Positions 18,242-25,407 of a stretch of DNA of 64,000 nt are shown piece by piece; positions within the stretch are counted from its first letter, which is position 1; the number at the start of each line of letters is the position of its first letter. The position numbers and the translations under genes are program-made. The stretch comes from JAWVFM01 sp963841455 (GTDB lineage Bacteria; Actinomycetota; Thermoleophilia; Solirubrobacterales; 70-9). The notes under the pieces were generated by a model. The model ran no database searches, was not told the DNA's origin, and was given only the letters and a program-made list of their open reading frames with translations. The stretch is from assembly GCA_963841455.1 (NCBI GenBank), contig CAWJCU010000004.1, forward strand, positions 1-64,000, given 5' to 3'.

Positions 18242-18564
18242 GACGCCCGCGGCGGACGGCTAGAGGCGGGTGGATAGGGCGGGGCGGATGTCCCCGCGAG
18301 GGTGACGTACCGCCAGCCGGGTTGGGCAGCGAGGGAGACGGTCCTCGCGCAAGGGTTGGCCTTTGCGCTTTACGGACGCACACGGTCCGAAAGGCGCCAC
18401 GCGGCCGTGATTTTGGCGCCTTTTGGGTGCATACCACCCATAAGGCGCCAAGCCGGGCCATTTTCGCCGTCCGCACCGATCCCTCGCCCTCCCCAGCCAG
18501 CCTCCGACCGGCCGAAGACGGGCGCTGCGGCAGGGGCGGTCGCGGCGGCCGCTCGCCTAGGCAG
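18242..18564 (-). promoter_or_regulatory. Structured intercistronic spacer of the ABC operon
   Basis: A 323-base interval between the binding-protein gene and the permease gene, with no gene. Three copies of the same arm occur: AAAGGCGCCA (18390-18399), TTGGCGCCTT (18413-18422) and AAGGCGCCAA (18442-18451). Arms 2 and 3 form a perfect 10-bp stem with an inner TGGGTG/CACCCA stem and 5-base loop (one T/T mismatch between). Arm 1 can pair with arm 2 instead. CGGAC/GTCCG at 18373-18389 forms a smaller hairpin. There is no clear U-tract. It may set the ratio of binding protein to membrane subunits, or attenuate. Confidence 0.6.
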
Positions 18565-19416
18565 CTAGCGCAGAAGCGGCGCGTTGGCGGCCTGGCTCAT
18601 CCACTGATTCGTGATCTGCTTCAGGTCGCCGTTGAGGTGGAGCTGGTCGATGGCACCGTTGACGCAGCTCGTTAGCGGCGAGTCCTTGCTCAGCACAGCG
18701 CCCCACTTGTCACCGCCCGGGGCCGGGAACTGGCCCACGATCGTCGCCTGAGGGACCTGCGCGGCCGTGAGGTAAAGCGCCGTCGGCAGGTCGACCACGA
18801 CGGCATCGACCTGCTGCGTCTTGAGCGCGCTCACGACGTCGTTCGAGGTCTGGAAGACCCGTGCCTCGGCGCTCGGCTGGATCTCGGCGTTGACCGCGTC
18901 GAGGCTCGTCGTCCCGATCTGGACGCCGATCGTCGAGCTCTTGAGGTCGGCGAGGCTTTTCGCCTTCGCGGCGTCGGTGCCGGGCAGCGCGACGACCGCC
19001 TGGTTGGCCTCGTAGTAGGAGTTGGAGAAGTCCACCTGCTCGGAACGGGCCGGCGTGATCGAGATCTGGTTGACGTCGAGGTCGAAGTCCTTCGGCCCCG
19101 GCGCGAACGACGCGTTGAACGGGACGGTGGTCCACTTCACCTCGGAGGGCTTGAAGCCGAGCTGGTCGGCGATCGCGTACGCCACGGCGCTCTCGAAGCC
19201 CTTGCCGTTGGTCGGGTCGTTGTCCTCGAAGTAGGGCGGGTAGGCCGGCTTGCTGGTGCCGACGGTCAGCGCGCCCGCCGAGACGGTGTCGAGCTTCGAC
19301 TTCGCGCAGCTTTTCGCCGGCGTCGAGGCCGAGGTGTCCTCGGAGGTGCTCGACCCGCAGCCGGCGAGGAGCGCGGCGACGAGGACGAGGGCGGTTGAGG
19401 CTCGGAGGGTGGACAC
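18565..19416 (-). CDS. ABC transporter substrate-binding lipoprotein (polar amino acid type)
   Basis: 283 residues. A lipoprotein signal with lipobox LLAGC ends near residue 20. The mature part follows the SBP_bac_3 pattern: LTVGTSKPAYPPYFEDND, GKGFESAVAYAIADQLGF and VDFSNSYYEANQAVVAL. It captures the ligand outside the cell for the permease/ATPase encoded downstream. The start is GTG at 19416. As the promoter-proximal gene, before a strong hairpin, it is probably made in excess over the membrane subunits. Confidence 0.94.
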   Translation of the reverse strand: MSTLRASTALVLVAALLAGCGSSTSEDTSASTPAKSCAKSKLDTVSAGALTVGTSKPAYPPYFEDNDPTNGKGFESAVAYAIADQLGFKPSEVKWTTVPFNASFAPGPKDFDLDVNQISITPARSEQVDFSNSYYEANQAVVALPGTDAAKAKSLADLKSSTIGVQIGTTSLDAVNAEIQPSAEARVFQTSNDVVSALKTQQVDAVVVDLPTALYLTAAQVPQATIVGQFPAPGGDKWGAVLSKDSPLTSCVNGAIDQLHLNGDLKQITNQWMSQAANAPLLR

Positions 19417-19446
19417 CTTGGGCTGCGCCGGAGCGCGGGCGGAATC

Positions 19447-19950
19447 CTAGACGTTTGCCGCGCTCGCGGCGAACGCCTCGGCCGCGGCGTCGCGGCGGAA
19501 GGGCTCGAGCTCGGCGAGCTGGGATTCGGCGCGCTCAATCAGCCTGTCGAGGTCCAACTCCGCGAGCTCGGGGGCGTTCGCCTGCCGCAGCGACTGCCAG
19601 AGGCTGAGCTTGCCGTTGATGCCGAGATGCAGACCCTCGAGCTCGACGAGCCGCGAGAGCGGTGAGTAGCCGAGCACCTTGCCGTTCAGCTTCAGACGCC
19701 CCGCCTTCTCGGCGAGCCATCCACCGGTGACCTTGACCCGGTCGCGGCTCACGTCTAGCCGGTCCATCGCCTCGATCAGCGACTCACGGTCCTCCTCGAT
19801 CTGGCCGCGGAGCCGCTCGAGGAACGTGCCGAGCGGCGTCCCCTCGTTGCTTCGCGCCGCTCGTTTCACCAGTTCGAGACCGCCGGTCGACCCGGCGAGG
19901 TGGTCGTTCAGGTAGATCGCGACGTAGTTCGAGGACAGCTCCCCAAGCAC
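19447..19950 (-). CDS. Hypothetical helical protein
   Basis: 167 residues, predominantly alpha-helical by composition, with no signal peptide or membrane segment. Notable stretches are LSSNYVAIYLNDHLAGSTGG, GTFLERLRGQIEEDRESLIE and LVELEGLHLGINGKLSLWQS. The look is of a four-helix bundle like ferritin-type small proteins, but I see no clear metal-ligand pattern and cannot name the family. The gene is transcribed toward the ABC operon and stands 30 bases upstream of it. Confidence 0.7.
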   Translation of the reverse strand: MLGELSSNYVAIYLNDHLAGSTGGLELVKRAARSNEGTPLGTFLERLRGQIEEDRESLIEAMDRLDVSRDRVKVTGGWLAEKAGRLKLNGKVLGYSPLSRLVELEGLHLGINGKLSLWQSLRQANAPELAELDLDRLIERAESQLAELEPFRRDAAAEAFAASAANV

Positions 19951-19989
19951 CCACGCAGCCTAGCCGCGCGGCGCTAGGGTTGATGGTCG

Positions 19990-21471
19990 ATGGGCAGCCG
20001 CAACGGTGACAGGCGCGAGCTCTCCGTCGGCATCGTGGGCGGCGGCTTCGGTGGCGTCGGGATGGGCATCAGGCTGCGCCAGGCCGGCATCCAGGACTTC
20101 GAGATCTTCGAACGCGGCGATAGCGTCGGCGGCGTCTGGCGCGCGAACACCTATCCAGGCGCAGCATGCGACGTGCCGTCCCACCTGTACTCGTTCTCGT
20201 TCGCCCCTGGGCACCACTGGTCGCGCCGCTACGCGCCGCAGCCCGAGATCCTGCGGTACCTCGAGAACTGCGTCGACGAGTACGGGCTGCGCCCGCAGCT
20301 CCGCCTCGGCACCGAGGCGACCTCGGCGTCGTTCGACCCCGAGAGCGGGAGCTGGACGCTCACCTCGAGCGACGGCGTGAGCCGAGCTTTCGACATCCTC
20401 GTGACGGCCTGCGGGCAGCTCAGCGTGCCGGACATTCCTGCGATCGAGGGCCGCGATGACTTCGCCGGCCCGGCCTTCCACTCCGCCGACTGGGATCATG
20501 GCGTTGATCTCGATGGCAAGCGCGTGGCCGTGATCGGCACCGGCGCCAGCGCGATCCAGTTCGTGCCCGAGGTCGCGAAGGTCGCCGCGCGGACGACGAT
20601 CTATCAGCGCTCGGCGCCCTGGATCCTCCCGAAGTCCGACCGCGAGTACGCCGAGTGGGAGCGGCGGCTGTTCCGGGCGTTCCCCCCGCGAGTGCTCGCG
20701 AGCCGCCTCGCCTTCTTCTCGTTCCTCGAGCTCGGCACCCACGCGTTCACCGGCAACGAGGCCATGGGTCGGATCTTCACGGCTCTCGCCGACCGTGAGC
20801 GGCGGAAGGAGCTCGGCGACGATCCGGACCTTCTCGCCATGGCAACGCCGGACTACCCGGTCGGCTGCAAGCGGGTCCTGATCACGAGCGAGTGGTATCC
20901 GACGCTCCGCCGGGACGACGTCGAGCTGGTCACCGGTGGCGCGGAGCGGATCACGGCTGACGGCGTAGTGGACAGCGACGGGGTCGAGCGGCCGGCCGAC
21001 GTGATCGTCTACGGCACCGGCTTCGCATCCCACGGCTTCGTCGCCCCGATGGAGGTACGCGGGAGCGACGGTCGCGACCTGAACGAGGTCTGGGCCGGCC
21101 GCCCGGAGGCCTACCTCGGCACCACCGTGTCCGGCTTCCCGAACATGTTCGTCCTCTACGGCCCGAACACCAACCACGGGTCCGGATCCGTGCCCTACAC
21201 GCTCGAGTGCCAGTTCGACTACGTCATCGACGCGCTCCAGCGAGTGGGTGAGGGCGGTTTCCGATGGATCGACCTTCGCCCCGAGACCCAGGCGGAGTGG
21301 AGGGACGAGATGTCCGAGCGAAGCAGGCGGACGGTATGGATGACCGGTGGCTGCCACAACTGGTACGTCACCGAGGCCGGCGACAACACCAACAACTGGC
21401 CCGGAGCCTGGCTCGAGTACCGCCGCCGCACCCGCCGGATCAACCCCGCGGACTACCGCGTCGCGGTCTGA
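19990..21471 (+). CDS. Flavin-containing monooxygenase (Baeyer-Villiger type)
   Basis: 493 residues. The N-terminal FAD site GIVGGGFGGVGMGIRL and the NADPH site VAVIGTGASAIQFVPEV are both complete Rossmann motifs. Between them lies FAGPAFHSADWDH, a close form of the BVMO fingerprint FxGxxxHxxxW. GGVWRANTYPGAACDVPSHL is also typical. Such enzymes insert oxygen next to ketones or oxidise heteroatoms using NADPH. The gene stands alone; the substrate is unknown. Confidence 0.92.
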   Translation: MGSRNGDRRELSVGIVGGGFGGVGMGIRLRQAGIQDFEIFERGDSVGGVWRANTYPGAACDVPSHLYSFSFAPGHHWSRRYAPQPEILRYLENCVDEYGLRPQLRLGTEATSASFDPESGSWTLTSSDGVSRAFDILVTACGQLSVPDIPAIEGRDDFAGPAFHSADWDHGVDLDGKRVAVIGTGASAIQFVPEVAKVAARTTIYQRSAPWILPKSDREYAEWERRLFRAFPPRVLASRLAFFSFLELGTHAFTGNEAMGRIFTALADRERRKELGDDPDLLAMATPDYPVGCKRVLITSEWYPTLRRDDVELVTGGAERITADGVVDSDGVERPADVIVYGTGFASHGFVAPMEVRGSDGRDLNEVWAGRPEAYLGTTVSGFPNMFVLYGPNTNHGSGSVPYTLECQFDYVIDALQRVGEGGFRWIDLRPETQAEWRDEMSERSRRTVWMTGGCHNWYVTEAGDNTNNWPGAWLEYRRRTRRINPADYRVAV

Positions 21472-21601
21472 GCCGGGCCCCACCTGCTACCGTCCGAGCG
21501 TCTGGCCGGAGTGGTTCCGGCGAAAACCGTGCCCAGCGCCCGCGTCGTAGCTTTTTTGCTTTCTCCGCGTTCGCAGCACTAGGAAAAACAGGAGGAAATC
21601 A
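21472..21601 (+). promoter_or_regulatory. cspA leader with possible Shine-Dalgarno-sequestering element
   Basis: A 130-base upstream region. TTTCTCC (21560-21566) can pair with the Shine-Dalgarno GGAGGAA (21591-21597) over 7 positions, one of them G-U. It lies within CTCCGCGTTC (21563-21572), a 10-base sequence found unchanged at the same 39-base distance from the start of the second cspA gene in this window. GCCGGA/TCCGGC forms a hairpin at 21505-21521. Confidence 0.5.
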
Positions 21602-21811
21602 ATGGCTACTGGAACCGTCAAGTGGTTCAGCGACGACAAGGGCTACGGCTTCATCACCCCCGATGATGGCTCGAGCGACCTGTTCGTCCATCACAGCGCG
21701 ATCATGACCGACGGTCACGCGACGCTGAGCGAGGGCGCCAAGGTCTCGTACGAGGCCGAGCAGGGCGACAAGGGCCCGCGCGCCGGCAACGTCACCCCGC
21801 AGGGGAGCTGA
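21602..21811 (+). CDS. cspA: CspA-family cold shock protein
   Basis: 69 residues. It has both RNA-binding motifs of the cold-shock domain: KGYGFITP (RNP1) and LFVHHSAI (RNP2). The N-terminus ATGTVKWFSDDKG is canonical. A single-stranded nucleic-acid binding RNA chaperone. A strong AGGAGG lies 6 bases before the ATG. It is directly followed, after two bases, by a small co-translated gene, and a desaturase and DEAD-box helicase lie beyond. Confidence 0.97.
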   Translation: MATGTVKWFSDDKGYGFITPDDGSSDLFVHHSAIMTDGHATLSEGAKVSYEAEQGDKGPRAGNVTPQGS

Positions 21812-21813
21812 CA

Positions 21814-22020
21814 ATGGCGACAGACGTCACCTCTGACCGCCTCATCGAGGCGGCCGGACAGCTTGACTCCAATTTCACGCGCGCCGACCTCGCCACCAAG
21901 CTCGGTGTCGAGACGTCGGACCTCAAGGACGCCGTCAAGGAGGCCCGCCAGTCGGGCCGCCTCGAGAAGGTCGGCGACGACGACGACGGGCGCGGCGTCT
22001 TCAAGCTGATCGGCGGCTAG
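21814..22020 (+). CDS. Small protein coupled to cspA (winged-helix-like)
   Basis: 68 residues, beginning 2 bases after the cspA stop, so almost certainly translated from the same message. The pattern LIEAAGQLDSNFTRADLATK, LGVETSDLKDAVKEARQSGR, then an acidic DDDD turn and GVFKLIGG resembles a small winged helix-turn-helix or HTH-plus-wing fold. There is no named family I can assign. Its coupling suggests a nucleic-acid-binding partner of CspA or a regulator in the cold response. Confidence 0.75.
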   Translation: MATDVTSDRLIEAAGQLDSNFTRADLATKLGVETSDLKDAVKEARQSGRLEKVGDDDDGRGVFKLIGG

Positions 22021-22029
22021 CGCCCCGCG

Positions 22030-23070
22030 CTAAGCGCGGGCGGCGGAGAACCCGACCATCCGCCCGTCGTTCTCGGTGTCGATCAGCTTGTAGCGGACGG
22101 CCTTGAGGCCGTCGAGCAGAGTCAGCTTCGGCACGTCGTGGAAGATCGGGTTCGCGTCGTGTGCGCGCTGCAGGTTGTAGTTCGGCACGCGCGCGTTCAG
22201 GTGATGGACGTGGTGGAGGCCGATGTTGCCGGTGAAGAACTGCAGCACCTTCGGCAGCCGCAGGTAGGAGCTGCCGCGGAGCGCCGCGTCGGCGTAGCTC
22301 CAGCCGTCGGCCTGCTCCCAGTATGCGTCCTCGAACTGGTGCTGGACATAGAAGAGCCAGACGCCTGTCGTGCCGGCGAGGAGGATCGTTGGCGCCTGGA
22401 TCAGCAGGTAGGCCTGCCAGCCGATCAGCCAGCACAGCCCGCCGATCATGACCAGCAGCGCGAGGTTCGTGCGCATGACGCTGCGGCGAAGGCGCGGCCG
22501 GGCCGAGCGGGAGATGTAGCGGGGCCCGATCATCATCGAGTAGATCGGCCCGATGGTGAACATCACCAGCGGGTTGCGGAAGAGGCGATAGCCCAGGCGC
22601 CCCCGCCAGCTGAGTGCCTTGTACTCCTCCACGGTCAGGGTCGGCACGTCGCCGTCCCCGCGGCGCTCGAGGTCACCCGAGGTCGCGTGATGCATCGCGT
22701 GCTGGTGGCGCCAGCGCTGGAACGGCGCGAAGACCAGTAGGCCGCAGAAGGAGCCCACCCACTCGTTGGCGCGCTTCGACGGCATGAACGACCCGTGGGT
22801 GCAGTCGTGGAAGACGATGAAGGTGCGGACCAGGAAGCCGGACGTAGGGATCGCGAGCGCCAAGACGAGCAGGTACGACACGTCGAGGGCGAAGTACATC
22901 GCGACGGACAGCGCCAGATACGGGACCACCGACGTCGCCAGGTCGAGAAGGCTCCGCCACAGGACCGGCCGCGCGTACGGATCGAGGCCCTCCTTCCAGA
23001 ACGGGCGCTCGCGGCCGGGCTCGGCGCTTTCGGCCGGGGCTGGGGCTGTGGGCATTGCGGTTGCCGTCAT
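22030..23070 (-). CDS. Acyl-lipid fatty acid desaturase (DesA/omega-type)
   Basis: 346 residues from ATG 23070. Histidine boxes: HDCTH (FIVFHDCTHGSFMPSKRA), HQHAMHH and HHVHHLNARVPNYNLQ near the C-terminus, the pattern of omega-3/omega-6 acyl-lipid desaturases. Hydrophobic pairs occur between boxes. The upstream frame is open to 23145, but that part overlaps the helicase gene, so 23070 was chosen. It is a different subfamily from the desaturase at 5.8 kb. The gene follows the DEAD-box helicase by 19 bases and is probably co-transcribed with it. Confidence 0.92.
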   Translation of the reverse strand: MTATAMPTAPAPAESAEPGRERPFWKEGLDPYARPVLWRSLLDLATSVVPYLALSVAMYFALDVSYLLVLALAIPTSGFLVRTFIVFHDCTHGSFMPSKRANEWVGSFCGLLVFAPFQRWRHQHAMHHATSGDLERRGDGDVPTLTVEEYKALSWRGRLGYRLFRNPLVMFTIGPIYSMMIGPRYISRSARPRLRRSVMRTNLALLVMIGGLCWLIGWQAYLLIQAPTILLAGTTGVWLFYVQHQFEDAYWEQADGWSYADAALRGSSYLRLPKVLQFFTGNIGLHHVHHLNARVPNYNLQRAHDANPIFHDVPKLTLLDGLKAVRYKLIDTENDGRMVGFSAARA

Positions 23071-23089
23071 CGTCGTCTTCGAGGGCCGT

Positions 23090-24235
23090 TCAGCGACGCC
23101 GGCGGCGCCGCGGCCCGAGCTCGAATCCGGCTTCGGCGAACTCACGTCGAAGCTCGAGGTGCCTTGCGATCTTACCCACGTCGCCGACCTGATCGTCGAG
23201 CACCAGCGTTACCCCCGTGCCGGCGCGCCCGGCGCGGGCGGTGCGCCCGACGCGGTGGACGTAGGCCTGGTGGTCGTGGGGCGGGTCGTAGTTGATGACC
23301 CGGGTGATCCCGGAAACGTCGATGCCGCGCGCCGCCACGTCGGTCGCGACCAGTGTCTCGGTCGCGCCCGACTCGAACCGGGCGAGCGCCCTGGTGCGCT
23401 GCGACTGCGACTTGTTGCCGTGGATCGCCGCGGCCTGGATGCCGTGGCGGCTGAGTCGCTTCGCCAGGCGATCGGCGCCGTGCTTGGTCCGGACGAAGAC
23501 GAGGGTGAGCCCGTGGGCATCGCGACGCCGGAGCTCGCCGATCACGGCGTCGACCTTGCCCTGGTGGGAGACGCCGAGGAACCGGTGCTTCACTCGAGCC
23601 TCGGCTCGAGGTGGAGCGTGCTCGTGACGCCGCGGCGAGCGCGTGTAGGCCTTGGCGATCCTTCCGACTTCGCCGTCGAGGGTGGCGGAGAAGAACAGTG
23701 TCTGCCGCTCGCTCGGGATGGTGGAAACTATCCGGTCGACATCGGGGCGAAACCCCATGTCGAGCATCCGGTCGGCCTCGTCGAGCACGAGCGTTTGGAC
23801 GTTGGCGAGCGAGATCGCCCCGCGGCCGATGAGGTCGAGAAGCCTGCCCGGCGTCGCCACGACGAGGTGGGCGCGCCCCGCCTGCTTCGCCTGGCGCTGG
23901 ATGCCAACCCCGCCGTAGACCGCAGCGACGGAGAGAGCTTGCGCGTTCGCGATCGGACGCGTCTGCTCGACGATCTGCATCGCCAGCTCGCGAGTGGGCG
24001 CGAGGACCAGCGCAGCCGGCCGGCGGGACTCCGCCTTGATCCGGTCAACGAGGGGCGCCGCGAAGGCGAGCGTCTTGCCCGAGCCGGTTGGCGACTTCGC
24101 GAGGACGTCCCGCCCTGCGAGAACGTCGGGGATGACGAGCTGCTGGACGGGGAACGGTTCTGAGAGGCCCTGTTTTCGCAGTGCGAGGACCGTCCCCGCC
24201 GAAAGGCCGAGGTCGGCAAAACTGTTGCGTGACAT
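23090..24235 (-). CDS. DEAD-box ATP-dependent RNA helicase
   Basis: 381 residues. The Q-motif region FADLGLSAGTVLALRKQGL is followed by motif I SPTGSGKT, motif Ia APTRELAMQ, motif II VLDEADRMLDMGF, motif III FFSATLDGEV, and C-terminal motifs RGIDVSGITRVINYD and HRVGRTARAG. A short Arg tail (RRRRRR) closes it, as in RhlE-like enzymes. ATG 24235 was chosen because AAGGAG lies at the right distance and the family begins there. It unwinds structured RNA, probably in ribosome assembly or cold adaptation. The leader carries three strong hairpins. Confidence 0.95.
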   Translation of the reverse strand: MSRNSFADLGLSAGTVLALRKQGLSEPFPVQQLVIPDVLAGRDVLAKSPTGSGKTLAFAAPLVDRIKAESRRPAALVLAPTRELAMQIVEQTRPIANAQALSVAAVYGGVGIQRQAKQAGRAHLVVATPGRLLDLIGRGAISLANVQTLVLDEADRMLDMGFRPDVDRIVSTIPSERQTLFFSATLDGEVGRIAKAYTRSPRRHEHAPPRAEARVKHRFLGVSHQGKVDAVIGELRRRDAHGLTLVFVRTKHGADRLAKRLSRHGIQAAAIHGNKSQSQRTRALARFESGATETLVATDVAARGIDVSGITRVINYDPPHDHQAYVHRVGRTARAGRAGTGVTLVLDDQVGDVGKIARHLELRREFAEAGFELGPRRRRRR

Positions 24236-24360
24236 GAATGACTCCTTTCGCGGCTGGTGCCGCGATGCGATTGGGGAGTGTTCGAAGCTGACCCCAATCG
24301 CGCCGGAGCGCACTCGAGAAACGACGAAAACTCACGAGCGAACGGTTCGCTCGTCGCGAC
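24236..24360 (-). promoter_or_regulatory. Highly structured leader of the DEAD-box helicase gene
   Basis: Three perfect stem-loops: CGCGGC-TGGT-GCCGCG (24249-24264, just upstream of the Shine-Dalgarno), GCGATTGGGG/CCCCAATCGC with a 15-base loop (24267-24301), and ACGAGCGAAC-G-GTTCGCTCGT (24334-24354), which with a one-base centre is more likely a DNA operator or cruciform. A structured 5' leader would allow feedback by the helicase on its own mRNA; that is inference. Confidence 0.5.
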
Positions 24361-24459
24361 GACGGTAGCAGCCCGAGGCGGCGAGCTCGCCGATTTGCTG
24401 GTTATTAGCGTCGCGTTAGCGACTTGCAAACGTCCGTGCAGTTCTGTAGTCTGCCGCGA

Positions 24460-24594
24460 GCCTGCCCGACAGGTAATGCCGAATTCCAGGCCGCACGCGG
24501 CCTGGAAACGGGGGAACCGAACAGTTTGGGGCGAACCCACCTCGGTGGGGGCGCTGCTCCTAAGCGCCAGCCCGACAGCTAACCCCGTAGGCCG
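24460..24594 (+). ncRNA. Cyclic di-AMP riboswitch (ydaO/yuaA leader)
   Basis: The conserved blocks of the ydaO motif are in order: GGTAATGCCGAATTCC, a 10-bp stem TTCCAGGCCG/CGGCCTGGAA (24484-24507), GGGGGAACCGA (24510-24520), GGGGCGAACCC (24528-24538), a variable hairpin, and the hallmark CCGACAGCTAACCCCGTAGG at 24572-24591. It ends 4-6 bases before the Shine-Dalgarno of the downstream gene. In known cases c-di-AMP binding turns off expression of cell-wall hydrolases and K+/osmolyte transporters. The downstream gene encodes a secreted wall-enzyme-like protein. Confidence 0.88.
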
Positions 24595-24611
24595 ACGAAG
24601 GAGATACCGGC

Positions 24612-25289
24612 TTGCACAGCATGCGCAAAAGGGCTTTGGTCGCGGCGGCGACGGCGGTCGCCGTCGTCGGCATGCTCGCGACCGCGCCCGCGGGCGCGGC
24701 CAAGCACCGCTGCGGAGGCGCGGGTGGCGGCGGGGGCGGCGTTGGGCCATCGAGCTCGGGCGGCACCGGCTCGGGCGGCACCGGCGGTGGAGGCCACCGG
24801 CGCACGTGCACGACCGCCGGCTACGTGAACCCCTTCCCCGCCAACCACTGGTGGGCGGGCCGCACCGACATGGGCGTCGACTACGGCGTCGTCGGCCCGC
24901 GTGCCCCCGTCGTCGCGATCGGCGACGCGAAGGTGATCGGCTCCGACTCGAAGAGCGGCTGGCCCGGCGGTCATTTCATCTGGTACCGCCTCCTCGACGG
25001 CGATCACGCGGGCAATGTCGTCTACGTCGCCGAGAACCTCACCCGCCTGGTGCCGAAAGGCACGGTCGTGGCGGCCGGGCAGCGCATCGCCACGGCGCTC
25101 CACGGAGGCACCGGCATCGAGACCGGGTGGGCAAGCCGGTTCGGCTCCACGCGAGCGGCCCCCTGCTACCACGAGGGCATGAAGACGAACTCGGGCGCGG
25201 AGATGGCGCGCTTCCTGCGTCACCTCGGTGCTCAGACCGCGGACAAGCCGGGCCCGGGGCCCGATTGGCCGAGCGGCGCTCGCTGCTAG
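24612..25289 (+). CDS. Secreted M23/LytM-like cell-wall protein under riboswitch control
   Basis: 225 residues. A signal peptide (KRALVAAATAVAVVGMLATA, cleaved after AGA) leads to a Gly/Ser-rich linker (about residues 34-62), then NPFPANHWWAGRTDMGVDYG, PVVAIGDAKVIGSDSKSG and GNVVYVAENLTRL, which follow the LytM/peptidase M23 beta pattern with DMGVDY as the likely metal-ligand block. Some catalytic histidines of M23 are hard to place, so it may be a non-enzymatic relative. AAGGAG (24598-24603) is 8 bases before the TTG at 24612 and 17 before the ATG at 24621, so TTG is the better start. Confidence 0.75.
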   Translation: MHSMRKRALVAAATAVAVVGMLATAPAGAAKHRCGGAGGGGGGVGPSSSGGTGSGGTGGGGHRRTCTTAGYVNPFPANHWWAGRTDMGVDYGVVGPRAPVVAIGDAKVIGSDSKSGWPGGHFIWYRLLDGDHAGNVVYVAENLTRLVPKGTVVAAGQRIATALHGGTGIETGWASRFGSTRAAPCYHEGMKTNSGAEMARFLRHLGAQTADKPGPGPDWPSGARC

Positions 25290-25407
25290 CTGGCCATACC
25301 CCTCCCTCGGCACCGCCGGGCGCCAGCTTGTGCGGATAGTCCCGTAATGCCGGTAGCATGCGCCGCACTGGCCATCGAACTCGATCCAAGGAGGGAAGGA
25401 AGTTCGG

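Noticed and set aside
19960..21483. Long open frame antisense to the BVMO gene
   Set aside because: High GC leaves open antisense frames; it has no family-like sequence and the plus strand encodes a complete BVMO.
24700..24800. Repeated GGCGGC/GGCACC units, possibly a repeat array
   Set aside because: They encode the Gly/Ser linker of the secreted protein and have no spacers; not CRISPR.
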